Shown here piece after piece: positions 1-5,604 of a stretch of DNA of 5,604 nt; positions within the stretch are counted from its first letter, which is position 1, and each line of letters opens with the position of its first letter. Position numbers and translations under genes: made by a program. Source of the stretch: Clostridiaceae bacterium. GTDB lineage: Bacteria > Bacillota > Clostridia > Oscillospirales > Acutalibacteraceae. Under the pieces are notes generated by a model. It searched no databases, was not told where the DNA came from, and saw nothing but the letters and a program-made list of their open reading frames with translations. Where the stretch lies: assembly GCA_016297555.1 (NCBI GenBank), contig JAEDGK010000116.1, positions 1 to 5,604 on the forward strand. The letters run 5' to 3'.

Positions 1-524
1 GGGGCGGTGCGCATCCTTTTTCGATGCTCGATTATTCAATCGTTCATAACGGAGAGATATCCTCATACGACGCAAACCGCAGATTTATCGAAATGTTCGG
101 CTACAAGTGCAATCTGCTGACGGATACGGAGGTTATTACATACATTATAGATTATCTTGTCCGCAAGCAGAAGCTGACCCTTGAAGAAGCGGCAAGCGTT
201 ATCGCCGCTCCGTTCTGGTCAACCATAGAAAGCAAGAATGAAAAAGAGAAAGAAAGACTCACATATCTCAGAAACACTTTCAGCAGTTTGCTGATAACAG
301 GTCCGTTTTCAATCCTGCTCGGCTTTGACGGCGGTCTGATGGCTCTTAATGACAGGCTGAAACTGCGTTCAATGGTAGTCGGTGAAAAAGGCAGCACGGT
401 TTATATAGCAAGCGAGGAATGTGCAATAAGAATGATGGAGCCTGATGTTGAAAAAATTTGGTCGCCCAAAGGCGGCGAGGCCGTTATAGTCAGGCTGGAA
501 GGCGGTGAGAAGAATGCCGATTAA
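1..524 (+). CDS. Glutamate synthase glutaminase subunit (class II glutamine amidotransferase), 5'-truncated
   Basis: This is the C-terminal part of a class II (Ntn-type) glutamine amidotransferase, the stand-alone glutaminase subunit of a split glutamate synthase. It would release ammonia from glutamine for the FMN subunit encoded next. The frame is open from base 3 without a start. The seven residues before the first Met (GGAHPFS) continue the family pattern, so the ATG at 24 is internal and the gene begins outside the window. About 173 codons are visible. The HNGEIS motif (from base 45) matches the Asn-Gly oxyanion-hole region of GltB-type glutaminases and is followed by the family-typical NRRFIEMFGY. 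The catalytic N-terminal Cys lies upstream and cannot be checked. Family members are about 350 residues, so roughly half is missing. The 3' end overlaps the FMN-subunit gene by 11 nt, suggesting translational coupling. Purine-biosynthesis PurF and GlmS are less likely given the neighbours and motif wording. Confidence 0.9.
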   Translation, partial: GGAHPFSMLDYSIVHNGEISSYDANRRFIEMFGYKCNLLTDTEVITYIIDYLVRKQKLTLEEAASVIAAPFWSTIESKNEKEKERLTYLRNTFSSLLITGPFSILLGFDGGLMALNDRLKLRSMVVGEKGSTVYIASEECAIRMMEPDVEKIWSPKGGEAVIVRLEGGEKNAD

Positions 525-2019
525 TTTTATTTATCCGGATTACGAGGTTGTCAGAGACAACACAAGATGCATAAGATGCAGAGCGTGCGAAAGGCAGTGT
601 GCAAACGGAGTTCACAGCTATGACCCCGAAACCAATTTTTTAAAGAGCGATGAATCAAAATGCGTAAACTGCCACAGATGCGTTTCTCTCTGCCCCACAA
701 GAGCTTTAAAAATAGTGCGCACGCCCCATACATTCAAAGAAAATGCAAACTGGAATGAACGAGCGATTGAAGAAATCTATATGCAGGCAAACAGCGGCGG
801 CGTTCTTCTTTCATCAATGGGCAACCCCGAAAGATACCCCGTTTATTGGGATAAAATCCTTATTAATGCATCTCAGGTTACAAATCCGCCGATAGACCCC
901 CTCAGAGAGCCGATGGAAACAAGGACATTTTTGGGCAAAAAGCCCTCGTCTGTCGAAAGAAATCCCGACGGCTCGTTAAAGAACAATCTTCCGCCTCAGC
1001 TTGAGCTTGAATTGCCGATAATGTTTTCGGCAATGTCCTACGGCTCGATAAGCTACAACGCTCACGAAAGCATGGCAAGAGCCGCTCAGGCTCTCGGAAC
1101 CTACTATAACACGGGCGAAGGCGGTCTGCACGAGGACTTCTATAAATACGGCAAGAACACGATAGTTCAGGTTGCTTCCGGCAGATTCGGAGTTTATAAC
1201 GATTATCTCAACGCAGGCGCAGCGATTGAAATTAAAATGGGTCAGGGTGCAAAGCCCGGAATAGGCGGTCACCTTCCCGGCACAAAAATCGTGGGCGACA
1301 TTGCAAAAACCCGAATGATTCCCGAGGGCTCGGACGCCATATCCCCCGCTCCGCACCACGACATCTATTCAATCGAGGATTTAAGACAGCTTGTTTATTC
1401 TCTTAAAGAAGCAACAGAGTATAAAAAGCCCGTTATCGTTAAGGTTGCGGCGGTTCATAACATTGCGGCAATCGCAAGCGGTATCGCCCGAAGCGGCGCT
1501 GATATAATTGCAATCGACGGCTTCAGGGGCGGCACGGGTGCGGCGCCTACAAGAATAAGAGACAATGTGGGCATTCCGATTGAGCTTGCACTTGCAAGCG
1601 TTGACACAAGACTGCGCGACGAGGGCATCAGAAACAGTGTTTCTCTTGTCGCGGGCGGCAGCATAAGAAACAGTGCAGATGTTGTTAAGGCAATCGCGCT
1701 CGGCGCAGACGCCGTTTATATAGCAACAGGCGCGCTGATTGCGCTCGGCTGTCACCTTTGCAGGAGCTGTCAGACAGGCAACTGCAACTGGGGCATAGCC
1801 ACGCAAAAGCCCGAGCTTGTCCGCCGCCTTAATCCCGACATCGGCTATATGAGGCTCGTCAACCTCCTCACGGCATGGAATCACGAAATCAAAGAGCTTA
1901 TGGGCGGAATGGGCATCAACTCCATTGAAGCTCTCAAGGGCAACCGCCTTATGCTGCGCGGAGTAGGTCTGACCGCCAAGGAGCTTGAAATTCTGGGAAT
2001 TTCCCATGCAGGTGAATAA
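514..2019 (+). CDS. gltB: Glutamate synthase FMN/Fe-S subunit (archaeal-type GltB domain 2)
   Basis: This is the synthase subunit, which condenses ammonia with 2-oxoglutarate and reduces the product to L-glutamate on FMN in the cytoplasm. Numbered from the ATG at 514 (501 residues), two ferredoxin quartets open the protein: C19/C22/C25/C29 and C50/C53/C56/C60. The FMN (beta/alpha)8 barrel follows, with AMSYGSIS (173-180), NTGEGG (199-204), KMGQGAKPG (241-249), SPAPHHDIYSIEDL (from 277), GGTGAAP (339-345) and the phosphate-binding VAGGS (379-383). C413/C419/C424 match the C-x5-C-x4-C 3Fe-4S motif of GltB, and C416 is an additional cysteine inside it. A GTG at 505 is in frame, but the ATG at 514 is preferred: family proteins begin close to MPINF, and GGTGAG (504-509) can serve as its ribosome binding site. 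The gene lacks the glutaminase and GXGXG domains, which are encoded separately on either side. Ferredoxin-dependent full-length GltS is excluded by size. The gltB symbol applies at domain level only. Confidence 0.95.
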   Translation: MPINFIYPDYEVVRDNTRCIRCRACERQCANGVHSYDPETNFLKSDESKCVNCHRCVSLCPTRALKIVRTPHTFKENANWNERAIEEIYMQANSGGVLLSSMGNPERYPVYWDKILINASQVTNPPIDPLREPMETRTFLGKKPSSVERNPDGSLKNNLPPQLELELPIMFSAMSYGSISYNAHESMARAAQALGTYYNTGEGGLHEDFYKYGKNTIVQVASGRFGVYNDYLNAGAAIEIKMGQGAKPGIGGHLPGTKIVGDIAKTRMIPEGSDAISPAPHHDIYSIEDLRQLVYSLKEATEYKKPVIVKVAAVHNIAAIASGIARSGADIIAIDGFRGGTGAAPTRIRDNVGIPIELALASVDTRLRDEGIRNSVSLVAGGSIRNSADVVKAIALGADAVYIATGALIALGCHLCRSCQTGNCNWGIATQKPELVRRLNPDIGYMRLVNLLTAWNHEIKELMGGMGINSIEALKGNRLMLRGVGLTAKELEILGISHAGE

Positions 2020-2022
2020 AAG

Positions 2023-2451
2023 ATGAAAAAGGTTTATGTGAATGAAAAGTGGTGCCTCGGCTGCCATCTTTGCGAATATTACTGCGCCTTTGCCAACAGC
2101 GGAGAAAAAGATATGGTAAAGGCATTAACAAATTTGCAGATACATCCCCGAATTCAGATTGAGGAAGCAAACGGAATTTCGTTTGCCGTTTCATGCCGTC
2201 ACTGCGACGAGCCGCTGTGCGTCAAGGGCTGCATAACGGGCGCACTGACAAAGAAGGACGGCGTTATAGTTATCGATAAGGATAAATGCGTCGGATGCTA
2301 CACCTGCATTCTCTCCTGCCCCTACGGCGCAATTTCTCACAGCGAAACGGGAGCAATCCAAAAATGCGAGCTTTGCACCAAAAACGCAGGCGGAGTGCCC
2401 CAATGCGTCAAGGGCTGCCCAAACGGCGCAATAGTTTTTGAGGAAAGGTGA
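2023..2451 (+). CDS. CooF/HycB-like ferredoxin with four 4Fe-4S motifs
   Basis: A 142-residue soluble iron-sulfur electron-transfer protein. Four cysteine quartets are visible: C11/C14/C17/C21, C58/C61/C66/C70, C89/C92/C95/C99 and C115/C118/C128/C132. The order and spacing, including the wide C-x2-C-x9-C-x3-C in the last set, fit the four-cluster family of HycB, DmsB and CooF. There is no signal peptide or membrane segment, so it is probably cytoplasmic. AGGTGA (2010-2015) lies 7 nt before the ATG and overlaps the end of the FMN-subunit gene, which stops 3 nt upstream. Because it sits between the FMN subunit and an FAD/NAD(P) oxidoreductase, it probably relays electrons between them; this role is inferred from context. 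The length is short for a DmsB-type subunit (about 200 residues) and closer to CooF-like proteins. The family assignment is firm, while the exact partner is not shown by sequence. Confidence 0.92.
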   Translation: MKKVYVNEKWCLGCHLCEYYCAFANSGEKDMVKALTNLQIHPRIQIEEANGISFAVSCRHCDEPLCVKGCITGALTKKDGVIVIDKDKCVGCYTCILSCPYGAISHSETGAIQKCELCTKNAGGVPQCVKGCPNGAIVFEER

Positions 2452-2457
2452 CGGAAT

Positions 2458-3690
2458 ATGAAATATGTTATTATCGGCAATTCCGCCGCTGCCGCGGGCG
2501 CGGTTGAGGGAATCAGAAGCGTTGACGCCGAATCGGAAACAGTCATTATATCAAAAGAAAAATATCATATGTATTCCCGCCCGCTCATTTCATATTATCT
2601 CTGCGGCAAAACCGATTTGCTGAGAATGAAATACAGACCCGATGATTTCTATGAAAAGAACGGCTGCACCTGCCTTTTCGGCGAAACCGCCGTAAAAATC
2701 GACAGCGTCAAAAAAGAGGTTTTGCTTGAAAGCGGAAAAGCCGTTTCTTACGATAAGCTTCTCGTTGCCACAGGCTCAAATCCGTTTGTTCCCCCGTTCA
2801 AAGGGCTTGAAAAAGTAAAAGACAAACACAGCTTTATGAGCCTTGACGATGCACTTGAGCTTGAAAAATCGCTCGGAAAAGACAAAAAAGTGCTTATCGT
2901 CGGCGCAGGACTTATCGGTCTGAAATGCGCCGAGGGAATTAAAGACAGAGTTGCCGAAATCACGGTTATCGATTTGAGCGAGCGCGTCCTTTCAAGCATT
3001 CTTGACGAGGAAGGCTCCGAAATGGTCAAGGCGCATCTTGAAAAGAACGGAATAAATCTCATTCTCGGTCACACGGTTACGGAATTCACCGAAAACGGCG
3101 CAGTTACCGACAGCGGAGAGAAAATCGATTTTGACATTCTCGTAACTGCGGTCGGTGTTCGCCCGAACACCTCCTTGCTCACGGATATAGGAGCAAGGGC
3201 TAACCGCGGTATACTTACCGACAGCTCAATGCAGACAAGCATTGACGGGATTTACTGCGCGGGCGACTGCTGCGAAAGCGACGATGTGGCAAGCGGTACA
3301 AGCCGTGTGCTTGCCCTTTTGCCCAATGCTTACCGTCAGGGTGAAGCGGCGGGTATATCAATGGCAGGCGGAAATGCCGAATTCAGCGGAGCAATCCCGA
3401 TGAACGCCATAGGATTTTTCGGTCTGCACATCATAACGGCGGGCGTATATGAGGGCGAAACCTGCGAAAAGCGCTCCGACGGCTGCTATAAGAAGCTTTT
3501 CTATAAAGACAATCTGCTCAAAGGCTATATAATGATCGGCGATGTTGAGAAAGCAGGCATTTACACCTCGCTTATCCGCAACAAAACGCCGCTTTCGGAT
3601 ATTGACTTCGGACTCATCTGCGAAAAGCCGTCGCTTATGGCGTTTTCACGCAAATACAGAAATGAAAAGCTCGGAGGTAGAATCCAATGA
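2458..3690 (+). CDS. FAD-dependent NAD(P) oxidoreductase (rubredoxin/nitrite reductase type)
   Basis: A 410-residue two-dinucleotide-binding-domain flavoprotein of the pyridine nucleotide-disulfide reductase superfamily. The N-terminal FAD site reads VIIGNSAAAAGA (residues 4-15), a GxSxAA variant. The NAD(P) site is VGAGLIG (148-154), preceded by a beta strand, and the second FAD motif is CAGDC (267-271). A YSRPL motif (39-43) has Pro where NADH peroxidases/oxidases carry their redox Cys, and no C-x4-C disulfide is present. This suggests simple electron transfer rather than disulfide chemistry, as in rubredoxin or NirB-type reductases. The ATG lies 6 nt after the ferredoxin stop, and AAAGGTGA (2444-2451) is the likely ribosome binding site. 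In this operon it takes the place of GltD, probably oxidising NAD(P)H and passing electrons to the ferredoxin and FMN subunit. NADH versus NADPH preference cannot be read with confidence. It resembles the FNOR partner of CooF at carbon monoxide dehydrogenase loci. Confidence 0.92.
   Translation: MKYVIIGNSAAAAGAVEGIRSVDAESETVIISKEKYHMYSRPLISYYLCGKTDLLRMKYRPDDFYEKNGCTCLFGETAVKIDSVKKEVLLESGKAVSYDKLLVATGSNPFVPPFKGLEKVKDKHSFMSLDDALELEKSLGKDKKVLIVGAGLIGLKCAEGIKDRVAEITVIDLSERVLSSILDEEGSEMVKAHLEKNGINLILGHTVTEFTENGAVTDSGEKIDFDILVTAVGVRPNTSLLTDIGARANRGILTDSSMQTSIDGIYCAGDCCESDDVASGTSRVLALLPNAYRQGEAAGISMAGGNAEFSGAIPMNAIGFFGLHIITAGVYEGETCEKRSDGCYKKLFYKDNLLKGYIMIGDVEKAGIYTSLIRNKTPLSDIDFGLICEKPSLMAFSRKYRNEKLGGRIQ
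3673..3677 (+). promoter_or_regulatory. Ribosome binding site of the GXGXG subunit gene
   Basis: GGAGG lies 9 nt upstream of the ATG at 3687, inside the end of the oxidoreductase gene. It supports the start that forms the ATGA overlap with the upstream stop codon. Confidence 0.8.
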
Positions 3691-4406
3691 TTACAATCGA
3701 TGCAAGCGGCAAGGATTTCAAAGAGCTCAACGAGCTTATCAGGAGCGAAACCGAGGTTACCATTGACAACTGCCTCGGGCAAAGATTTATCGCAAGCGGA
3801 ATGAGCGGAAAAAGCATAACCGTCAACGGCGTTCCCGGCAATGCGCTCGGCTCTTATCTTAACGGAGCGGATATCACCGTTAACGGCAACGCGCAGGACG
3901 CGGCGGGCGACACGATGAACGACGGCAGAATTATTGTCCGCGGCAGCGTCGGCGATGCGGCAGGCTATGCAATGCGCGGCGGAGAAATCTATGTGCGCGA
4001 CAATGCGGGCTATCGCGCCGGTATTCATATGAAGGCTTATAAGGACAAGCTGCCCGTAATGGTAATCGGCGGCGTATGCGGAAGCTTCCTCGGCGAATAT
4101 CAGGCGGGCGGGCTTATAATAGTGCTCGGCATAAACGCAGGCAGTTCTCCGATAGTCAGCAATTTCTGCGGCACGGGAATGCACGGCGGAAAAATCTTTC
4201 TGCGATGCGATGAAATAAATTTCCGTCTGCCCAAGCAGGTCAAGACTCACAAGGCGGCTGACGAGGACAAAGAGGAAATAAAAGCATATATCGAAAATTA
4301 CTGCAAATTCTTCGGCGGCAATGCAGAAGAGCTGCTCAAATCAGACTTCTTCGTGCTCACTCCCGACAGCGGAAATCCCTATAAACAGCTTTATGTTCAG
4401 AACTGA
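3687..4406 (+). CDS. Glutamate synthase GXGXG-domain subunit (GltB domain 3)
   Basis: A 239-residue protein equivalent to the C-terminal right-handed beta-helix of GltB, encoded here as a separate subunit. Glycine-rich coils recur about every 19 residues: GVPGNALG (48-55), GNAQDAAG (67-74), GSVGDAAG (86-93), DNAGYRAG (105-112) and GGVCGSFLG (128-136), with a further FCGTGMHGG near 160. In GltB this domain is structural and holds the glutaminase and synthase domains together. By analogy it should scaffold the split complex. The related GXGXG fold is also found in formylmethanofuran dehydrogenase subunit C, but the neighbours favour glutamate synthase. The ATG overlaps the oxidoreductase stop as ATGA, a sign of translational coupling, and has a good GGAGG ribosome binding site. 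The C-terminal 60 residues (from about 180) lack the repeats and are charged, probably forming a helical tail. No cofactor motif is visible. Confidence 0.93.
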   Translation: MITIDASGKDFKELNELIRSETEVTIDNCLGQRFIASGMSGKSITVNGVPGNALGSYLNGADITVNGNAQDAAGDTMNDGRIIVRGSVGDAAGYAMRGGEIYVRDNAGYRAGIHMKAYKDKLPVMVIGGVCGSFLGEYQAGGLIIVLGINAGSSPIVSNFCGTGMHGGKIFLRCDEINFRLPKQVKTHKAADEDKEEIKAYIENYCKFFGGNAEELLKSDFFVLTPDSGNPYKQLYVQN

Positions 4407-4438
4407 CGACAGCTCTGTTAAAAAAATTTTGTGTGTTG

Positions 4439-4473
4439 CCTATGCCGAAAATCACAGTCGGCAGCAGGATAGG
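4439..4473 (+). promoter_or_regulatory. Possible stem-loop overlapping the carA Shine-Dalgarno site
   Basis: TGCCGA (4443-4448) and TCGGCA (4458-4463) form a perfect 6-bp inverted repeat around a 9-nt loop. CCTA (4439-4442) can extend the stem by pairing with TAGG (4470-4473) across a 6-nt bulge, and that TAGG includes the first bases of the carA SD. No U-run follows, so it does not look like a terminator. Control of carA translation is an inference from position alone. Confidence 0.35.
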
Positions 4474-4476
4474 AGG
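4471..4476 (+). promoter_or_regulatory. Ribosome binding site of carA
   Basis: AGGAGG is a near-perfect SD lying 7 nt before the TTG at 4484. It decides the carA start in favour of this TTG over the in-frame GTG at 4433 and ATG at 4442, neither of which has a comparable site. Confidence 0.85.
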
Positions 4477-4483
4477 AATAGTT

Positions 4484-5539
4484 TTGAAAAAGGGATATCT
4501 TGTTTTATCAAACGGAAAGGTTTTTGAGGGCAAGCTTTTCGGAGCTGAGTGTGAAACGCTCGGCGAGCTTGTTTTCACAACCGGAATGTGCGGCTACATC
4601 GAAACGCTAACCGACCCAAGCTACTGCGGGCAAATCGTTGTTCAGACCTTCCCGACCATAGGAAACTACGGCATTATTGAGGAGGATTTTGAGGGCGAAT
4701 GCGCTGTTAAGGGCTATGTTGTGCGCGAATGGTGTGAGCATCCGTCAAACTTCAGATGCCAATACACGCTTGACAAATTCCTGAAAGACAGAGGAATTTG
4801 CGGTCTTTATGATGTTCCCACAAGAGAAATCACGCGCATAATCAGAGAGGAAGGCGTTATGAACGCCGCAATCTGCACCAAAGTGCCCGAAAATCTTGAT
4901 GATATTTTCGGCTACCGCGTTGAGGGAACCGTTCAGGCTGTCAGCGGTGAAAAGCAGGTTTTTCCCGCTTCGGGCGAGGAACAGTTTAGGGTTACTCTGG
5001 TTGACTACGGCGCAAAGCAGAACATAATCCGCGAGCTTCAGAAAAGAGGATGCACGGTCACAAGAGTTCCCTATAGCACCTCTGCCGATGAAATCCTTGC
5101 GGAAAAACCCGACGGAATAATGCTCTCAAACGGTCCCGGAGACCCTGCCGACAACAAGGAATGCATTGAAGAAATCCGCAAGCTGCTCGGAAAGGCTCCT
5201 CTTTTCGGTATCTGCCTCGGGCATCAGCTCACCGCGCTTGCCAACGGCGGAAAAACCGTTAAGCTCAAATACGGTCACAGGGGCTGCAACCAGCCCGTAA
5301 AGGATGTTAAAGGCACAAGAACCTTTATCACAAGCCAAAACCACGGCTACGCCGTTGTCAGCGAAAGCTTGGAGGGCAAGGGCGAAATCAGATATATCAA
5401 CGCAAACGACGGAACCTGTGAGGGCATTGACTACCCCGCCCTGAACGCCTTTACCGTTCAGTTCCACCCCGAGGCCTGCTCCGGCCCTCTTGTCACAGAG
5501 TTCCTTTTTGACAGATTTATAGATATGATGAAAAAATAA
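4484..5539 (+). CDS. carA: Carbamoyl-phosphate synthase small (glutaminase) subunit
   Basis: CarA hydrolyses glutamine and channels ammonia to CarB, which makes carbamoyl phosphate for pyrimidine and arginine synthesis. From TTG the protein is 351 residues, about the usual CarA length. The N-terminal small-chain domain begins with KKGYLVLSNG and carries FTTGMCGYIETLTDPSY (from residue 31). The C-terminal class I glutamine amidotransferase domain (about 165-345) has NGPGDP (216-221), the nucleophile elbow GICLGHQ with Cys244, and the triad His328 and Glu330 in FHPEACSGP. All catalytic residues are intact. TTG is chosen because AGGAGG sits 7 nt before it and homologues start with this segment; a GTG at 4433 would add 17 unfamiliar residues. 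A 77-bp spacer separates it from the GXGXG gene with no clear terminator, so co-transcription is possible. A downstream carB is expected in many bacteria, but the window ends before any such gene can be seen. Confidence 0.96.
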   Translation: MKKGYLVLSNGKVFEGKLFGAECETLGELVFTTGMCGYIETLTDPSYCGQIVVQTFPTIGNYGIIEEDFEGECAVKGYVVREWCEHPSNFRCQYTLDKFLKDRGICGLYDVPTREITRIIREEGVMNAAICTKVPENLDDIFGYRVEGTVQAVSGEKQVFPASGEEQFRVTLVDYGAKQNIIRELQKRGCTVTRVPYSTSADEILAEKPDGIMLSNGPGDPADNKECIEEIRKLLGKAPLFGICLGHQLTALANGGKTVKLKYGHRGCNQPVKDVKGTRTFITSQNHGYAVVSESLEGKGEIRYINANDGTCEGIDYPALNAFTVQFHPEACSGPLVTEFLFDRFIDMMKK

Positions 5540-5604
5540 TTCCACCTGTTTAGGGTAACGGTAATAATCCGAACCACGGTTTCTCGTGGCAGATTTGCCC
5601 TTAC
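5540..5604. other. Non-coding 3' end of the window with inverted repeats
   Basis: No gene start with a ribosome binding site is seen in these 65 bp. CCACG (5574-5578) and CGTGG (5585-5589) form a 5-bp stem with a 6-nt loop. AGGGTAA (5552-5558) and TTGCCCT (5595-5601) can pair around it with one G-U wobble. CGG/CCG (5559-5561, 5569-5571) is a third, weak stem. No U-tract follows, so an intrinsic terminator is not supported. It could be an intergenic repeat, a structured leader of the next gene, or chance. Confidence 0.35.

Noticed and set aside
1994..2006. Palindrome TGGGAA-T-TTCCCA just before the ferredoxin ribosome binding site
   Set aside because: It lies within the coding end of the FMN subunit. 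As RNA it gives only about 4 bp around a 5-nt loop, with no further sign of a regulatory role.
1381..2067. Long minus-strand reading frame (228 codons) opposite the FMN subunit
   Set aside because: It lies antisense to a gene with clear family motifs. Its translation shows no recognisable domain, so it is a coding shadow.
3830..4120. Periodic glycine-rich coding repeats that could suggest a tandem DNA repeat
   Set aside because: The periodicity is at protein level and is the normal GXGXG beta-helix. The DNA units differ too much to be a recent tandem repeat.
3561..4250. Long minus-strand reading frame (229 codons) opposite the oxidoreductase end and GXGXG gene
   Set aside because: It spans the junction of two well-supported plus-strand genes and has no recognisable motif. 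It is explained by codon bias on the other strand.
4409..4430. Possible terminator after the GXGXG gene (ACAG/CTGT followed by an A/T-rich run)
   Set aside because: The stem is 4 bp with a 2-nt loop, and the following tract is A-rich before it is T-rich. It cannot form a credible intrinsic terminator.
4419..4450. Possible promoter for carA in the A/T-rich spacer
   Set aside because: No pair of -35 and -10 boxes at 16-18 bp spacing with a good match was found.
4433..4483. N-terminal extension of CarA from GTG 4433 or ATG 4442
   Set aside because: The added residues do not resemble CarA and no SD precedes these codons, whereas AGGAGG is ideally placed for TTG 4484.

Overview
The window holds most of one co-directional (+ strand) operon of nitrogen-assimilation genes. 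It looks bacterial and anaerobic, most likely from the Clostridia (Firmicutes). This rests on strong purine-rich Shine-Dalgarno (SD) sites such as AGGAGG, a TTG start, the very iron-sulfur-rich enzyme set, and roughly balanced GC with no change in composition along the window. The assignment is an inference from style and gene content; no rRNA or other marker gene is present.

Region by region: positions 1-524 carry the 3' part of a class II glutamine amidotransferase (glutaminase) gene whose start lies upstream. 514-2019 encodes the FMN-binding glutamate synthase subunit with two N-terminal 4Fe-4S motifs. 2023-2451 encodes a small ferredoxin with four cysteine quartets. 2458-3690 encodes an FAD/NAD(P) oxidoreductase. 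3687-4406 encodes the GXGXG beta-helix subunit. After a 77-bp spacer, 4484-5539 encodes CarA, the glutaminase subunit of carbamoyl-phosphate synthetase, starting at TTG. The last 65 bp are non-coding and contain inverted repeats but no convincing terminator.

The first five genes are tightly packed (11-nt overlap, 3-nt gap, 6-nt gap, 4-nt ATGA overlap). Together they look like a split, 'archaeal-type' glutamate synthase. The three domains that form one large GltB polypeptide in Proteobacteria are separate proteins here. The usual GltD small subunit is replaced by a CooF-like ferredoxin plus a rubredoxin/nitrite-reductase-type flavoprotein. The likely flow is: the flavoprotein and ferredoxin feed electrons to the FMN/Fe-S subunit, the glutaminase releases ammonia from glutamine, and ammonia plus 2-oxoglutarate gives glutamate. 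CarA also draws on glutamine, so the locus groups two glutamine-consuming reactions.

I see no CRISPR array, mobile element, tRNA, rRNA or defence system. The points most worth a second look are the redox module set between the glutamate synthase domain genes, an extra cysteine in the GltB-type cluster motif, and a possible hairpin that overlaps the carA ribosome binding site.
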